The notes under the pieces were generated by a model. That model did no database searches. It was given only the letters and a program-made list of their open reading frames with translations, and was not told the DNA's origin. Of a stretch of DNA of 64,000 bases, positions 31,239 to 41,674 are shown piece after piece. The DNA is from Phragmites australis (lineage: Eukaryota > Streptophyta > Magnoliopsida > Poales > Poaceae), in NCBI RefSeq assembly GCF_958298935.1, contig NC_084927.1, forward strand, positions 27,726,001 through 27,790,000, read 5' to 3'. The position numbers were made by a program, and so were the translations under genes. The stretch's first letter is position 1; each line of letters begins with the position of its first letter.

Positions 31239-34200
31239 CTACTTGTGGTTCTTTCTTCTGCGCTTCTTTCCAATAGAAGCTTTAGCAGACCCCTGCTCCT
31301 CCTCTGATGAGTCACCTTCTTTTGCCTTTGGCTTCCTTTTGGTTGAAAGACCATTTGTCTTGGATCCATCAATAGCTTCACTGGATTTCACTTCATCTTT
31401 TGAATCCTGGTCTTCATTGCCAGCCTCATCTTTTGATTTTTCAGCACTTCTGGTGCCACCAACCTCATTTTTGTTGCTTGCCATGACTACACCATCCCTA
31501 GTCTTGCCAGTGGATCGAGAGGGCCTTGCACCTTCCTTCTTAAGGTTACTGCCAGTTTTAGGTGTCTCTTGAATATCCTTCTCCACACTTTTTCCCTTCA
31601 GTCTGGCTGAAGTCACAGGGCTATTGCTGGAGCGCACACCTTTTGGACGTCCCCTCTTCTTGGGAGGATCCCTACTATCACTGCCACTATGCAGAAAACA
31701 GATTATTAGTTTCACATAAGCTACAGTGTTCATGATGCATCAAGATGATACATCCATATCAAACACTTACCTTTTAGGTGTTCCTGTCTTCCCTTCCTTC
31801 GTTTGCTGGCGCAAAATCCCTTGACCGCTTTTGCCGCGTGGCCTGGTTGAAACAAGCAGTAACACATAACTAAATAAATGACACCTTTTGAACAGGACTG
31901 GAGTGGGGTATCAGATAACCTTGGTCTAGTACAGTAGGGGAAAGAAACAGGAATAAAAGAGCCAAAAGTTGATCAATGGACTTGGAAAGTAAATATGCAG
32001 ATGCATAGTAAAAAGCAAAACTATAAACAAATCAACTTCCGAATTCCAATTTGCAAGCCACAGCTAAATTAGCTACAAGACAAGAAATTTACAAAAGAAC
32101 AATCTATTTCGGTTGTCCTGAAGAGGCATGCTAGAAAAGTTAAATTGGAGATAAAGAGACAGGCACAATTAAGGGCTTCACCCAAAGCTTATCATGAAAG
32201 ACAAATATTGGTGCTTAGAAAAATAAAGCACATGCATGCTACGGCTGCTTTGTTTAGTTTTAAGTTTAGTAACCCTACTTCATATGTTAAGAAGCTACTT
32301 CAAGCAACTTGAGTACAAGACACTTCTTAACATATGAGGTAGGGAAGACTGCAGTTGTGTAGGAATCATCATGAGACATTGTTTTAAAGTTCTGGCATAA
32401 TTACATTGTCATATAAACATTGAATACATAGAATGTGGAAAATAGAATGTCTTGCTTACGTATCAGATGCCGCATCAGGATCGCTGTTTTGCTCCTGCAA
32501 GATAGTGGACGAATTAGAAAGGAACAAAGGAGGATATAACTGCATCAAGCTTCATGAACATACCTCCGTAATGAATTCCCACTTCTCGTTCTTGAGCAGT
32601 AGTACCTCAACATCACCATCATCATAGGCAACCTGATTAAGAACAAGAAAGTGTCCAAATGTCAAGGAACCATTTTCTTACAGCAACAACAAAGCCTTTT
32701 TGTCCAAAGCAACCATTTTCTTAAGGAAAAAAAAGAACTATAATAACCAGTAGTGTTTCAGAGTTCAGGCAGACAGAGTAATAAGTGAAGCATGCAGAAC
32801 TGAAGATAAAGCCTGTGTATGAATGCGCACCTTGTGTTTTTTTGAAGACGCATCAAATGATTTAACAACACCATCATAGAACCTGCAAGGCAAGAAACAG
32901 TTTCAAACCCATCCAAACAACATGACAGCATAACTCGTGGAGCAAATAGCATATTCTATGCATAGTTATCATAAAGAAGATTCAAGGAAAGATAAATAAA
33001 CAATTGGTGTATAGCTCTAACCTGAAGGAACTATTGACCTATATATTCCCCGGGGGGGGGGGGGGGGACAAGTGACTTAGAAGCCTTTGAGAAAATAGTA
33101 AAATGCATAATGTAACAAAAAAAAGTGGTCTGTACTAAAATACAGTCAATGAAGCATCGGGGCATTAAGAGCTCTATATTAACCATGTTAAGAATACTCT
33201 GCATATAAGAACACAAATGATGATCACCACGCTTACATTTTGTCATCAGGCCACCAAACTTTAATTCTTGAGCCAACAAGGTTTTCATCAAGAATGTTGT
33301 TTTTCTTTGACAGTGGGGCCTGCAAAAAAAATGGAAAAAGATGACAAACTGAAAGAAAAATCAAGTCAAACAAGACAATGCATCGTCTGTAATCAGCTAT
33401 ACATACCTCTTCAGCTTCCTGCGGACGTTTCCTTTTTGACCCTCCACCGTCCTCTTGTTGACCTTTTGTTTTATCGGTCTTGCTTGCCGACACCATTTCC
33501 TGCTTAATTGTTATTAATAAAGATTAGTCGTTGTGGAAGACCAGATCAAATTATCAAAGCATGCAAAAAACTGTCATTGCAGCCGCATTAGAATCAATAT
33601 TTGTTAAGTGCAACTGAATCTCCAAAAACTTCCACTGTAATTAGGAACATATTTGACTATGGAATGCCATCACCAATTAGAAAACCATAGCAGTTAGACA
33701 GAGTTCAAAAAAATGACGACCTTCAACCGAAGGCAATAGAAGCTACACATTTGAAAATTACAATGAGTTACAAGCCCCCCTACTAACCATGCAGCCGGAT
33801 TAGAACAGAAAAATCACGTAACAATGGAACCACAAATAGCCACAAAAGAAATCAGACCTTCAGAAAATGATATGCAGGCATGACTGACATGAAAAGAAAG
33901 CAATTCAATACAGGTATTATAGTCTACTGGGAACAAGAAAATTACCTTCAAACTGGTATCTTCATCATCGTCTTCATCAGAGAAGGGGTCTTCTTTCTTC
34001 AGCTTCAAATTGGCTTTCTGCTGCTTCTTCCAAGATTCTCTTTCAGCAACCTTTGTTGAAGGAGACTTGGCATCAATTTTAGTCATCTGCCTTGTAACTC
34101 TTCGTCCAGAATCACTAACAAGGTCAAGCCTTTTGGGTTCTAGGTCTGATCCTTGTTTATTTCCAGAAGGCTTTTTCTCCTGCGACTTTGCTGCAGGAGG

Positions 34201-37200
34201 CCGGCCTCGCTTTGGTTTAACCACAGCAGACTTAGCATCATCAGCAGCTCTATTGCCAGTCTCTGTCAGCTGCTTATCATCACCATCATTTGTCTCTGGG
34301 CATAACTCTCCAGATGCAACAAGACTCTCATTGTCTTTAACAACCTTAGGATGTTCGGTAATCTCAGATACAGTGGAAGAATCAAGCCTGTGACTTTTCT
34401 TTAAACTGAGATCATATGACTTTTCAGGTTCTGTGATGACTGGTTCTGACATTTCTTTGTCACCAGATATCAGTTGATCAGAAATTTTGGCCTGCTCTAA
34501 CACTTCTTTGTCACCAGATATCAGTTGATCAGAAATTTTGGCCTGCTCATCACCAGAAGGCAGTTCAGGCTTCTGTTCAGAAGCTGGTCCATCTGTGGAC
34601 TTGACATTGTCAACTGGAGCACCACCGTTGCTAATGGCAGCTGTAGGAATACTGCTTGGGCAAGTACCGTCTTGTCCTGCGCAATTCACATCTTGCTCTA
34701 ACTTTGAAGTTTCCTGAAACACGAGAAACATAAAGTTGTGGTTGCTACCTTACTTTCTAGAACTCCAGATACTGAACAACTGTAGCAGCATACCTGAGGT
34801 GACTCGTCAGAAACAGACCTCTCACATATTTTACCTTCAGCTGCCTGCACAACAAGAATTCAGAGTAAGTTAGTACGCAGTTGAATATAATACCAAAAAA
34901 AGAACTAATCTTAGTAATATAATATCAAGGAGAGAATATGCATTACAAACAATAGTGGATCATGCTATTGACACTACCCAGATACCAATGTGACCATGCA
35001 TACCATAAAACATATTACCAATGCACAAAATAATGTTGAATAATGCGAAGGAACTAGTACGTAACAAAAATGTTTCTTTAATAATTCACATTTGATATAT
35101 TTTGGTCGCCCCCCGCTCCAATCTGCAAGGTTTCAAAATTCAGACCATATCCCCTTTTCGAGGGATGACCTGCTGGACTTCAACCTAAGATACACTAGAT
35201 CCTACATATAATCAACAATAAATGCCTGTCAAAACAGTATATGTCCCATGTCCCTCTCCTACCAGTATCTCAATAACAGAAGAAGTATCACCCATTAAAC
35301 AAGAAATATACAGGCGAGCTGCCTTGCTCATTTGAACACACATCTACTTAGACGAACAAATTTCTAACATGTACGCACCGATCCTTAAATTGAACATGTA
35401 ATTTGTAGGTATTTTAACTAACCTTTGCAGACACATCTGCATTGTTGTTTTCTATGGCATCTGAAGCATCTTGGCACAGCAATGCAACAATGTTGCTGTA
35501 CTCATCTAAGGGAGTATCTTTAAGCAACTCAATAAACACTTGTTTTAACCTGTCTTTGCAATGACCTACTACCCGCTCTGCAAGTCCAAAAGCTGCCGGA
35601 AGAGTTTCCTGGAAAGTCAAGTTGAAAATGTTAGTGAAGATGATGAGAACTATGTTGTTAATGCAACAACATATGGATAAACTTACCTGTGCTTCCTTTT
35701 TAAGGTTTTGGAGCAGGCATGATGCCAGTTCTGGAGGGACATTGTCACTCTCCTCAATTACAAAAACCATTATGTTTTCCATACAACAGTTGATGTTTTC
35801 TGAATGATCCAGGCTGAAATAAATCAAAAAGGGAATGAGTGAGATGAGAAACAAACTTAATGCTTTAATAGAACATAAGCAGAACACACATATGCACTCA
35901 GCACACGCGCGCTCGCACATTCAAGGGGAACATATACAGGAACATACACATGCAGTCTATAACCATAACCATCATAAATGTAATCCAATCAATGAGCAAT
36001 TCCAACTCTAATCAATCAAAAGGAGGCCATAACTGCACTATCACCCTAATCCATCTGACAGAACTTTAAAAAACGACACGCTCGGTGTATATTAACAGAA
36101 GATAAGCAGAACACAAATATGCATATTGCACACACACAACAGGAATATATACAGGAACAACATAATCAGCATAAACTAAATCCAATCAGCGAGCAACTTC
36201 AACTTTAGTCAATCAAAAGGGGGCCACAATAACATTATCACCTTAATCCAATTTACAGAACTTTAAAAAAATGACACACTCAGTGTATGAAGAAAATATG
36301 ATACAAAATAAATGTGGGAGAAGTTTCATACGAGATGGCTTTGAATAGATTACGGAACATGTCGACTGCCAGATGGTCCAAGTCAAGATCCAACATCAGG
36401 GCACAACACCGGGTCGTTGCAACAGATTCAAGGATCGAAGCCCTCCTTGCAAAGGAGGGGCTGTCCATATCATCCAAGTCAGCAAAAGTTTCCACAATTC
36501 TCTTAAAGACATCCTGGAATCAGGCAAGGAACAAATGTCAGTACATAAAGACACCACCATTTCATCCTGAGAGGGGCAACACATCACCTTCATGATGTCA
36601 TCATCATAGGGTGCCTCTGGAGCGGTGATCCTGGTAACTTCAGTTAAGCAAGAGGTAACAGCAACCTTGATGTCTGGATCTGGGTGCTCCAGTAGCTCCT
36701 TTGTAATCAAAGCAGACATGGTGGGGCGAAGAGTGTTGAGCATGCCCTCGGGCGGGGCCTGGAGCACCCTGACCAACCAGGTATCCGCTTCCTGCAGAAA
36801 CGAACGAGCAGTTCAAACTCTAATAAATCAAAAGAGCAAACCTGTTCTCAAATAATAAGCTAGATGAGCAACCAGCTAGGGCAGACTTCTATACAATCCC
36901 CAAAAAACCTAAACGACTGCAAGTCTAGATCCATCTATGTGGGAACCTACTCGAAACCGCACGCCAGATTGGTAAGTACAACAAGAATTCCAACTCTAAT
37001 CAATCAAAAGAGCAAAACTTTTCTCCAATCCTAAGCTAGATGAGCAACCAGCTAGGGTAGACTTTGCAAACAATCCCCCAAAAACCTAAACGACTGCAAG
37101 TCTAGATCCATCTAGGTGAGATCCACCTCTGTGTCTACTTGAAACCGCACGCCAGATTGGCAAGTACAACAAGAGTTACAATTCTAATCAATCAAAATGG

Positions 37201-38028
37201 CAAACCTTTTCTCCAATCCTAAGCTAGATGAGCAACTGGATAGGGCAGAGTTAGTATACAATCCCCAAAAAACCTAAAACACCCGCAGGCCTGGATCCAT
37301 CTCTGTGAGAATCCATCTCTGTGGGAACCTACTCGAAATCGCACACCAGATCGGTAAGTACAACAAGAATTACAACTCTAATCAATCAAAATGGCAAACC
37401 TTTTATCTAATCCTAAGCTAGATGAGCAACTGGATAGGGCAAAGTTAGTATATAATCCCCAAAAAACCTAAACAATTGCAAGTCTAGATCCATCTCTGTG
37501 GGAACCTACTCGGAACCTCACGCCAGATTGGTAAGTACAACAAGAATTCCAACTCTAATCAATCAAACAGCAACCTTTTTTCCAATCTTAAGCTAGATGA
37601 ACAACCAGCTGAAACAAACTTCATACAGAACCCCCAAAAAACCTAAACAATTGCAAGTCAAGCCCCATATATGGGGGAACCTAAGCCCGATTGACGAGTA
37701 CAACAAGAATTCCAACTCTAATCAACACCACCACTACCACCCAAAAAAAAAAAAAACTAAACGATGACTATCCAAGCAACATGTCTACGCCAACCTAATC
37801 AAAATCACACGCCCGATTGACGAGTACAGCAAGAACAGAGACGATAGCTAGGGCGAAAGCAAAGGGTGTGAGGGGGCCGGCGCTCACCTGAAGTAACCGG
37901 AGCAACTCGTCGCTGTCCTGAGGGAGCTCGCCGAAGCGCTGGCCGATGTCGCGCATCCGTCGCTCGGCCTCATCCTGCACTTCCGCCGGCGTCATCACAG
38001 GGGCTGCAGGCGGCGCGTCGTCCGCCAT
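31239..38028 (-). CDS. PDS5: Sister chromatid cohesion protein PDS5 homologue (plant PDS5C-like), 14 exons
   Basis: Exons (minus strand, first to last): 37888-38028, 36588-36791, 36332-36513, 35687-35813, 35423-35608, 34794-34844, 33946-34713, 33407-33499, 33237-33319, 32831-32882, 32564-32632, 32460-32494, 31771-31842, 31239-31686. All borders are GT/AG and phases match, giving 836 residues. The N-terminal half (residues about 1-280) is the HEAT-repeat part shared with PDS5 cohesin cofactors (LLRLLQEADTWLVRVLQ; FKRIVETFADLDDMDSPSF; CMENIMVFVIEESDNVP). Residues about 300-550 are charged and disordered, with KRGRPPAAKS AT-hook-like motifs. A Tudor-like module (about 595-655; VGSRIKVWWPDDKMFYDGVV, then VAYDDGDVE) follows, then a basic tail with another RGRPKG motif. 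Length and order fit the short plant PDS5C/D group that supports cohesion, DNA repair and chromatin loops in the nucleus. A 17-residue tandem duplication (EQAKISDQLISGDKE) lies in exon 7. Confidence 0.93.
34453..34554 (-). repeat. 51-bp in-frame tandem duplication in PDS5 exon 7
   Basis: Two copies with a period of 51 bp encode EQAKISDQLISGDKE followed by VL or MS. They are nearly identical at DNA level, so the duplication is recent. The frame is kept. Confidence 0.9.
35940..36300. repeat. Two diverged direct repeats in PDS5 intron 3
   Basis: Phrases around 35985-36090 (aatccaatcaatgagcaa, tcaatcaaaaggaggcc, cagaactttaaaaaacgacac) recur at about 36178-36280 with moderate divergence. They share aactctaatcaatcaaaa with the array in intron 1. 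Confidence 0.7.
36815..37840. repeat. Minisatellite of about 163-194-bp units in PDS5 intron 1
   Basis: The phrase aactctaatcaatcaaa (with small changes) starts at about 36815, 36992, 37180, 37374, 37551 and 37714, spacings 177, 188, 194, 177 and 163. Each unit also holds taagctagatgagcaac, cctaaacgactgcaagtc and ccagattggtaagtacaac. A further worn partial unit (cgcccgattgacgagtacag) reaches to about 37840, close to the end of exon 1. Confidence 0.9.
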
Positions 38029-38590
38029 AGTCGGGGAGCAGGGGGAGACCAAGCTAGGAGAAGCGGCGGCTAGGGTTTCGGCGAGGTGGCAGCTGCGACG
38101 GGGAGGGAGGGTTTTATAGCCGACGAGGGGGCGCCGGTGGCAGGCAGCGACGGGGAGCACGCGTTCCGCGTTCGCACCCGCCCCTTCCCTCCTTCCAAAT
38201 TTTCACCCCACCTCGCCGCCGTTCGAATCGAGCAACGGAAACATCTGGTCTGGCCTGGGGTTTAGCGGGGGATGAGCTGTTGTGCCACAGCTTTGAGCCA
38301 GGCCCTTCCCACCTGTATGCCAAAAATGCCTTCGAGAGAGGAGGTGATGGATCCGGTTTCAAATTCAAAGATGGAGAGGGCAAAACTTGGCGGCAGGTGG
38401 GCTTTAATACTTGCCTGATTCGAGCAAATGCGCCAATTTTTTTTGTTCGAAAAATGTTCAATGTGAATCCTCCAATTGCAGGGGCTAGGGTTTACACAAG
38501 GGGCTCTTCCGAATTATTTTCTATTTTTGGTTTGCAAAAGGTTAAATGTGAACGTGATGACAATGTTCAGAGTTTACATGAGAGGCTCTT
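38029..38590 (-). promoter_or_regulatory. 5' leader/promoter region of the PDS5-like gene
   Basis: GC-rich just upstream of the ATG (38029-38250), then mixed. No clear TATA box. The small frames 38114-38461 (-) and 38280-38621 (+) resemble no protein. Confidence 0.4.
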
Positions 38591-39308
38591 TTTGCAACGG
38601 ATCTTGCATAATCATGTATAGGATAGGAGGTATGGAAAGAGAATTGTGATGGTTTTGGTTTATACCGTGTCCCTTTTGCACGAGTATTTCATTCTAAGAA
38701 AGCTTTTGAATAAGCTAAAGGCTTTAGGTGTCTAAGGTAAAGCCGTGCATAAGCCCCAAACACCCAAAGATTTGATTTATGGAATAATTCAAAGATTTGG
38801 TTTCATTCTAATAAAGGCTTTGAATGATTCATTTATTGATATTATTGTCTCAAATCTACCAAAGATTTACAGAATATTAGTCCAATAAAGTCGTTAGATA
38901 TATTTCCTAGATGCTGCAAATTCACAATCTAATATCTCATCTCCAACCTTTTGCAAGCGATCTTGCATAATCATGTATAGATAAGAGACATGAAAAAAGA
39001 ATTGTGATGGTTTTGATTTATACCATGTCCCTTTTGCATGAGTAATTCATTCTAAGAGAGGTTTTGAATAAGCTAAAGGCTTTAGGTGTCTTGGGTAAAG
39101 CCGTGCATAAGCCCCAAACATCTAAAGATTTGATTTGTGGAATAATTCAAAGATTTGATTTCATTCTAATAAAGGCTTTGAATTATTCATTTATTGATAT
39201 TATTGTCTCAAATCTTCCAAAGATTTATAGAATATTACTGAACAAAACTGTTGGATATATTTCCTAGATCCTGCAGATTCACAATCTAATATCTCATCTC
39301 CAACCATT
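38591..39308. repeat. Tandem duplication with a 359-bp period
   Basis: The phrase atcttgcataatcatgtata occurs at 38600 and 38960 and the copies match through ...aatctaatatctcatctccaacc at both ends. Copies (about 38591-38949 and 38950-39308) differ by scattered substitutions and a few indels. No coding potential. Confidence 0.9.
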
Positions 39309-40214
39309 TGCAAACTTCTTATTTATTTCGCAAGCAATTTTAGTATACTTAAATGAAAAAAAACTAGCATGAATAAAAACATATTGTCATTAAGTCTAAA
39401 CCAGGCTGAACAGGGGGCACAATAATAATAGAAAATGAAATGGAGATTGAGAAAAAAATAGAAAGGGGGAATTGAGCATAAGTTGTGTTACAACTGCCAT
39501 CACAACCACCATCTTTCGGCTAAAAGAATCTCACCTCTACTAGCCTTGTGCTCTTCACTAACTCTTTTTCTGAAACCCTTACAATATTTCCCCATGGTTT
39601 TTATGCCACTCTTCGAGTGATTTGGCAAAACAATCAATAGCCATACCCACAAGATAAATATGGCATCAACATTATGTATGTCTATTTGTAATATTAGTGA
39701 CAATAAAAAAACAACTTCATTGGACAAACATAAAAAGGAGTATCATGATCAATGAAATTAAATTGCATTACATGTTGCTTGGCATAATAATCACACTCAT
39801 ATATAATGATGGGCACAGTAGGAAAAAAAGAAGAAGCATACCTTCGACTGGGAATGGAAATATGAAATGTGAGACAAACTGATGTGGTAAAGTTGGAGCC
39901 ATGTCAAAACCGACCATGCAGCTTAGCAATCTTCTCATCTATTAACTGTGGAAAAAATAAAACCACCTCATGCGCATCCTTCTTAAAAAGGAACAAATAT
40001 ATAAAAAGTAAATTAGATGTATAGACCAAACGTTCCAATCCACACAACTTATAAGTTTAACCCTATAGTACAATTTATTTCAAGGATCATCAAACTTGAG
40101 TGACAATTTCACTAATCATCATTTATTTATCTTTGACCACTCTCTACGTTCCTCCATATCCAGGAAGCCCACCAATCAAAATGCTATCATCTTCCCTATA
40201 TCACACCATGCAGC
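39309..40214. other. No gene seen; AT-rich flank of the tandem array
   Basis: Short frames only, none like a known protein. Sequence similar to the 0.93-kb units begins near 40215. Confidence 0.5.
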
Positions 40215-41674
40215 CTTTGAGGCCTCTCCCTTGTCTCTCCCTTGCCCCCTTGTGGCACAAGAAAGAACCTTTACCTAAATAGATAAACCAGCATTTGAAA
40301 AGGTAAATAGTTGGCATATAGATGGTGTGACATCGATTGGACGCTACACTCAAAGAAATGAGACATGTATACATCTGCACAAATGCGTGTTTCCAAAAAA
40401 GAAATGCAAGAAAAAACAACATAATCACTCATGGTATTCAAACGCTTGCTTAGGGGCATCCTCCTAACCCATGAAATCATGGTTTCAAAAATTGCCCTAT
40501 GTAGTTGCCTAGGCGAAGGTCAATTGCCATGATTTGTTCTGATAGCTAAGGTACGCGATTGACCACCTCGTTGGCGAGCTAGATCAAGGCGGACCCTACA
40601 ATTATCGAATCTTGTCTACCACCGTTGAACAACCCTTATTCCCCTCCCCCCTCCTAATACCCATGTCTCGATTATTCCATCAAAATTGCTATCCAAACCT
40701 TCTTCTGACACCCTAGCTAATCTCTTTGTTGAAGCACCTAATCGACTATCATTCCTAGCGATAAAAAGGGATAGGAAGTGAGCATAAGTACTTACGGTGG
40801 TAGAGGAAAGGGAGAAGAGGAAGATGGCGACTGCATAGGAGGTGTATTGGATGGGCGACGACGATTGAGGAGGAGAGAGCACATAGGAGGCGTTGTAATA
40901 TATGAGGCGTATTGGATGGGCGGCGGCGGCGGCTGAGGAGGAGAGGGCGCAGAGGAGGCATTGTAATATATAGACGGCTCACGACAACATAATAGGGTTA
41001 CCTGGCTAATCAACTGGTTTTCATCACATCTTGTTTTGGGTTGTGTGGGCCGGCCCAGTTATCGTTCCCATCTGCATCCACCATTTAATATCATTTTCTT
41101 GACCAGCCACCATTTAACATCCTCCTCCCCTTTCATCATCATCCTCCTCCTCCAAGACCTAGCCATTCTCTCCCTTGCCCCCTTATGGCACAATAAAGAA
41201 AATTTACCTAAATAAATAAACCAACATTTGAAAAAGGAAATGGTTGGCATCCAGATGACGTGACATCAATTGGACACTACACTCAATGAAATGAAACATG
41301 TATGCATCTCCACAAATGTGTTTCCAAAAAAGAAATGCAATAAAAAAACGATGTAATCACTCATGGTATTCAAACACTTGCTTATGGACATCCTTCGAAC
41401 CCATGATACTATTGTTTCAAAAATTGCCCTATGTAGTTGCCTAGGCAAAGGTCAACTGCCATGATTTGCTCTGATAGCTGAGGTAGGTGATTGACCGCCT
41501 CATCGGCGGCCTAGATCAAAGCAGACCCTACAATTATTGAATCTTATCTTCCATCATTGAACAACCCCTCCCCCCCATCCCCCTATCCCGATCGTTCCAT
41601 CAAAATTGCTATCCAAACCTCCTTCTGACACACTAGCTAATCTCTTTGTTGAAGCACCTAATCGATTATCATTC
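40215..41674. repeat. Units 1 and 2 of the roughly 0.93-kb tandem array
   Basis: Landmarks recur in the same order: cttgcccccttgtggcac, taaataaaccaacatttga, tgacatcgattgga (40328 and 41261, spacing 933), gtgtttccaaaaaagaaatgc, aaaattgccctatgtagttg, and the purine-rich gaggcgtattggatgggcgg. Unit 2 is cut at 41674 by the solo LTR and resumes at 44659. Frames inside the units are not conserved between units and are not genes. Confidence 0.88.

Noticed and set aside
33052..33067. Run of about 16 G in PDS5 intron 9 as a G-quadruplex regulator
   Set aside because: A simple homopolymer inside an intron; length is error-prone in sequencing and nothing else supports a role.
34010..34393. 127-codon plus-strand frame over PDS5 exon 7
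   Set aside because: Antisense shadow of a real exon.
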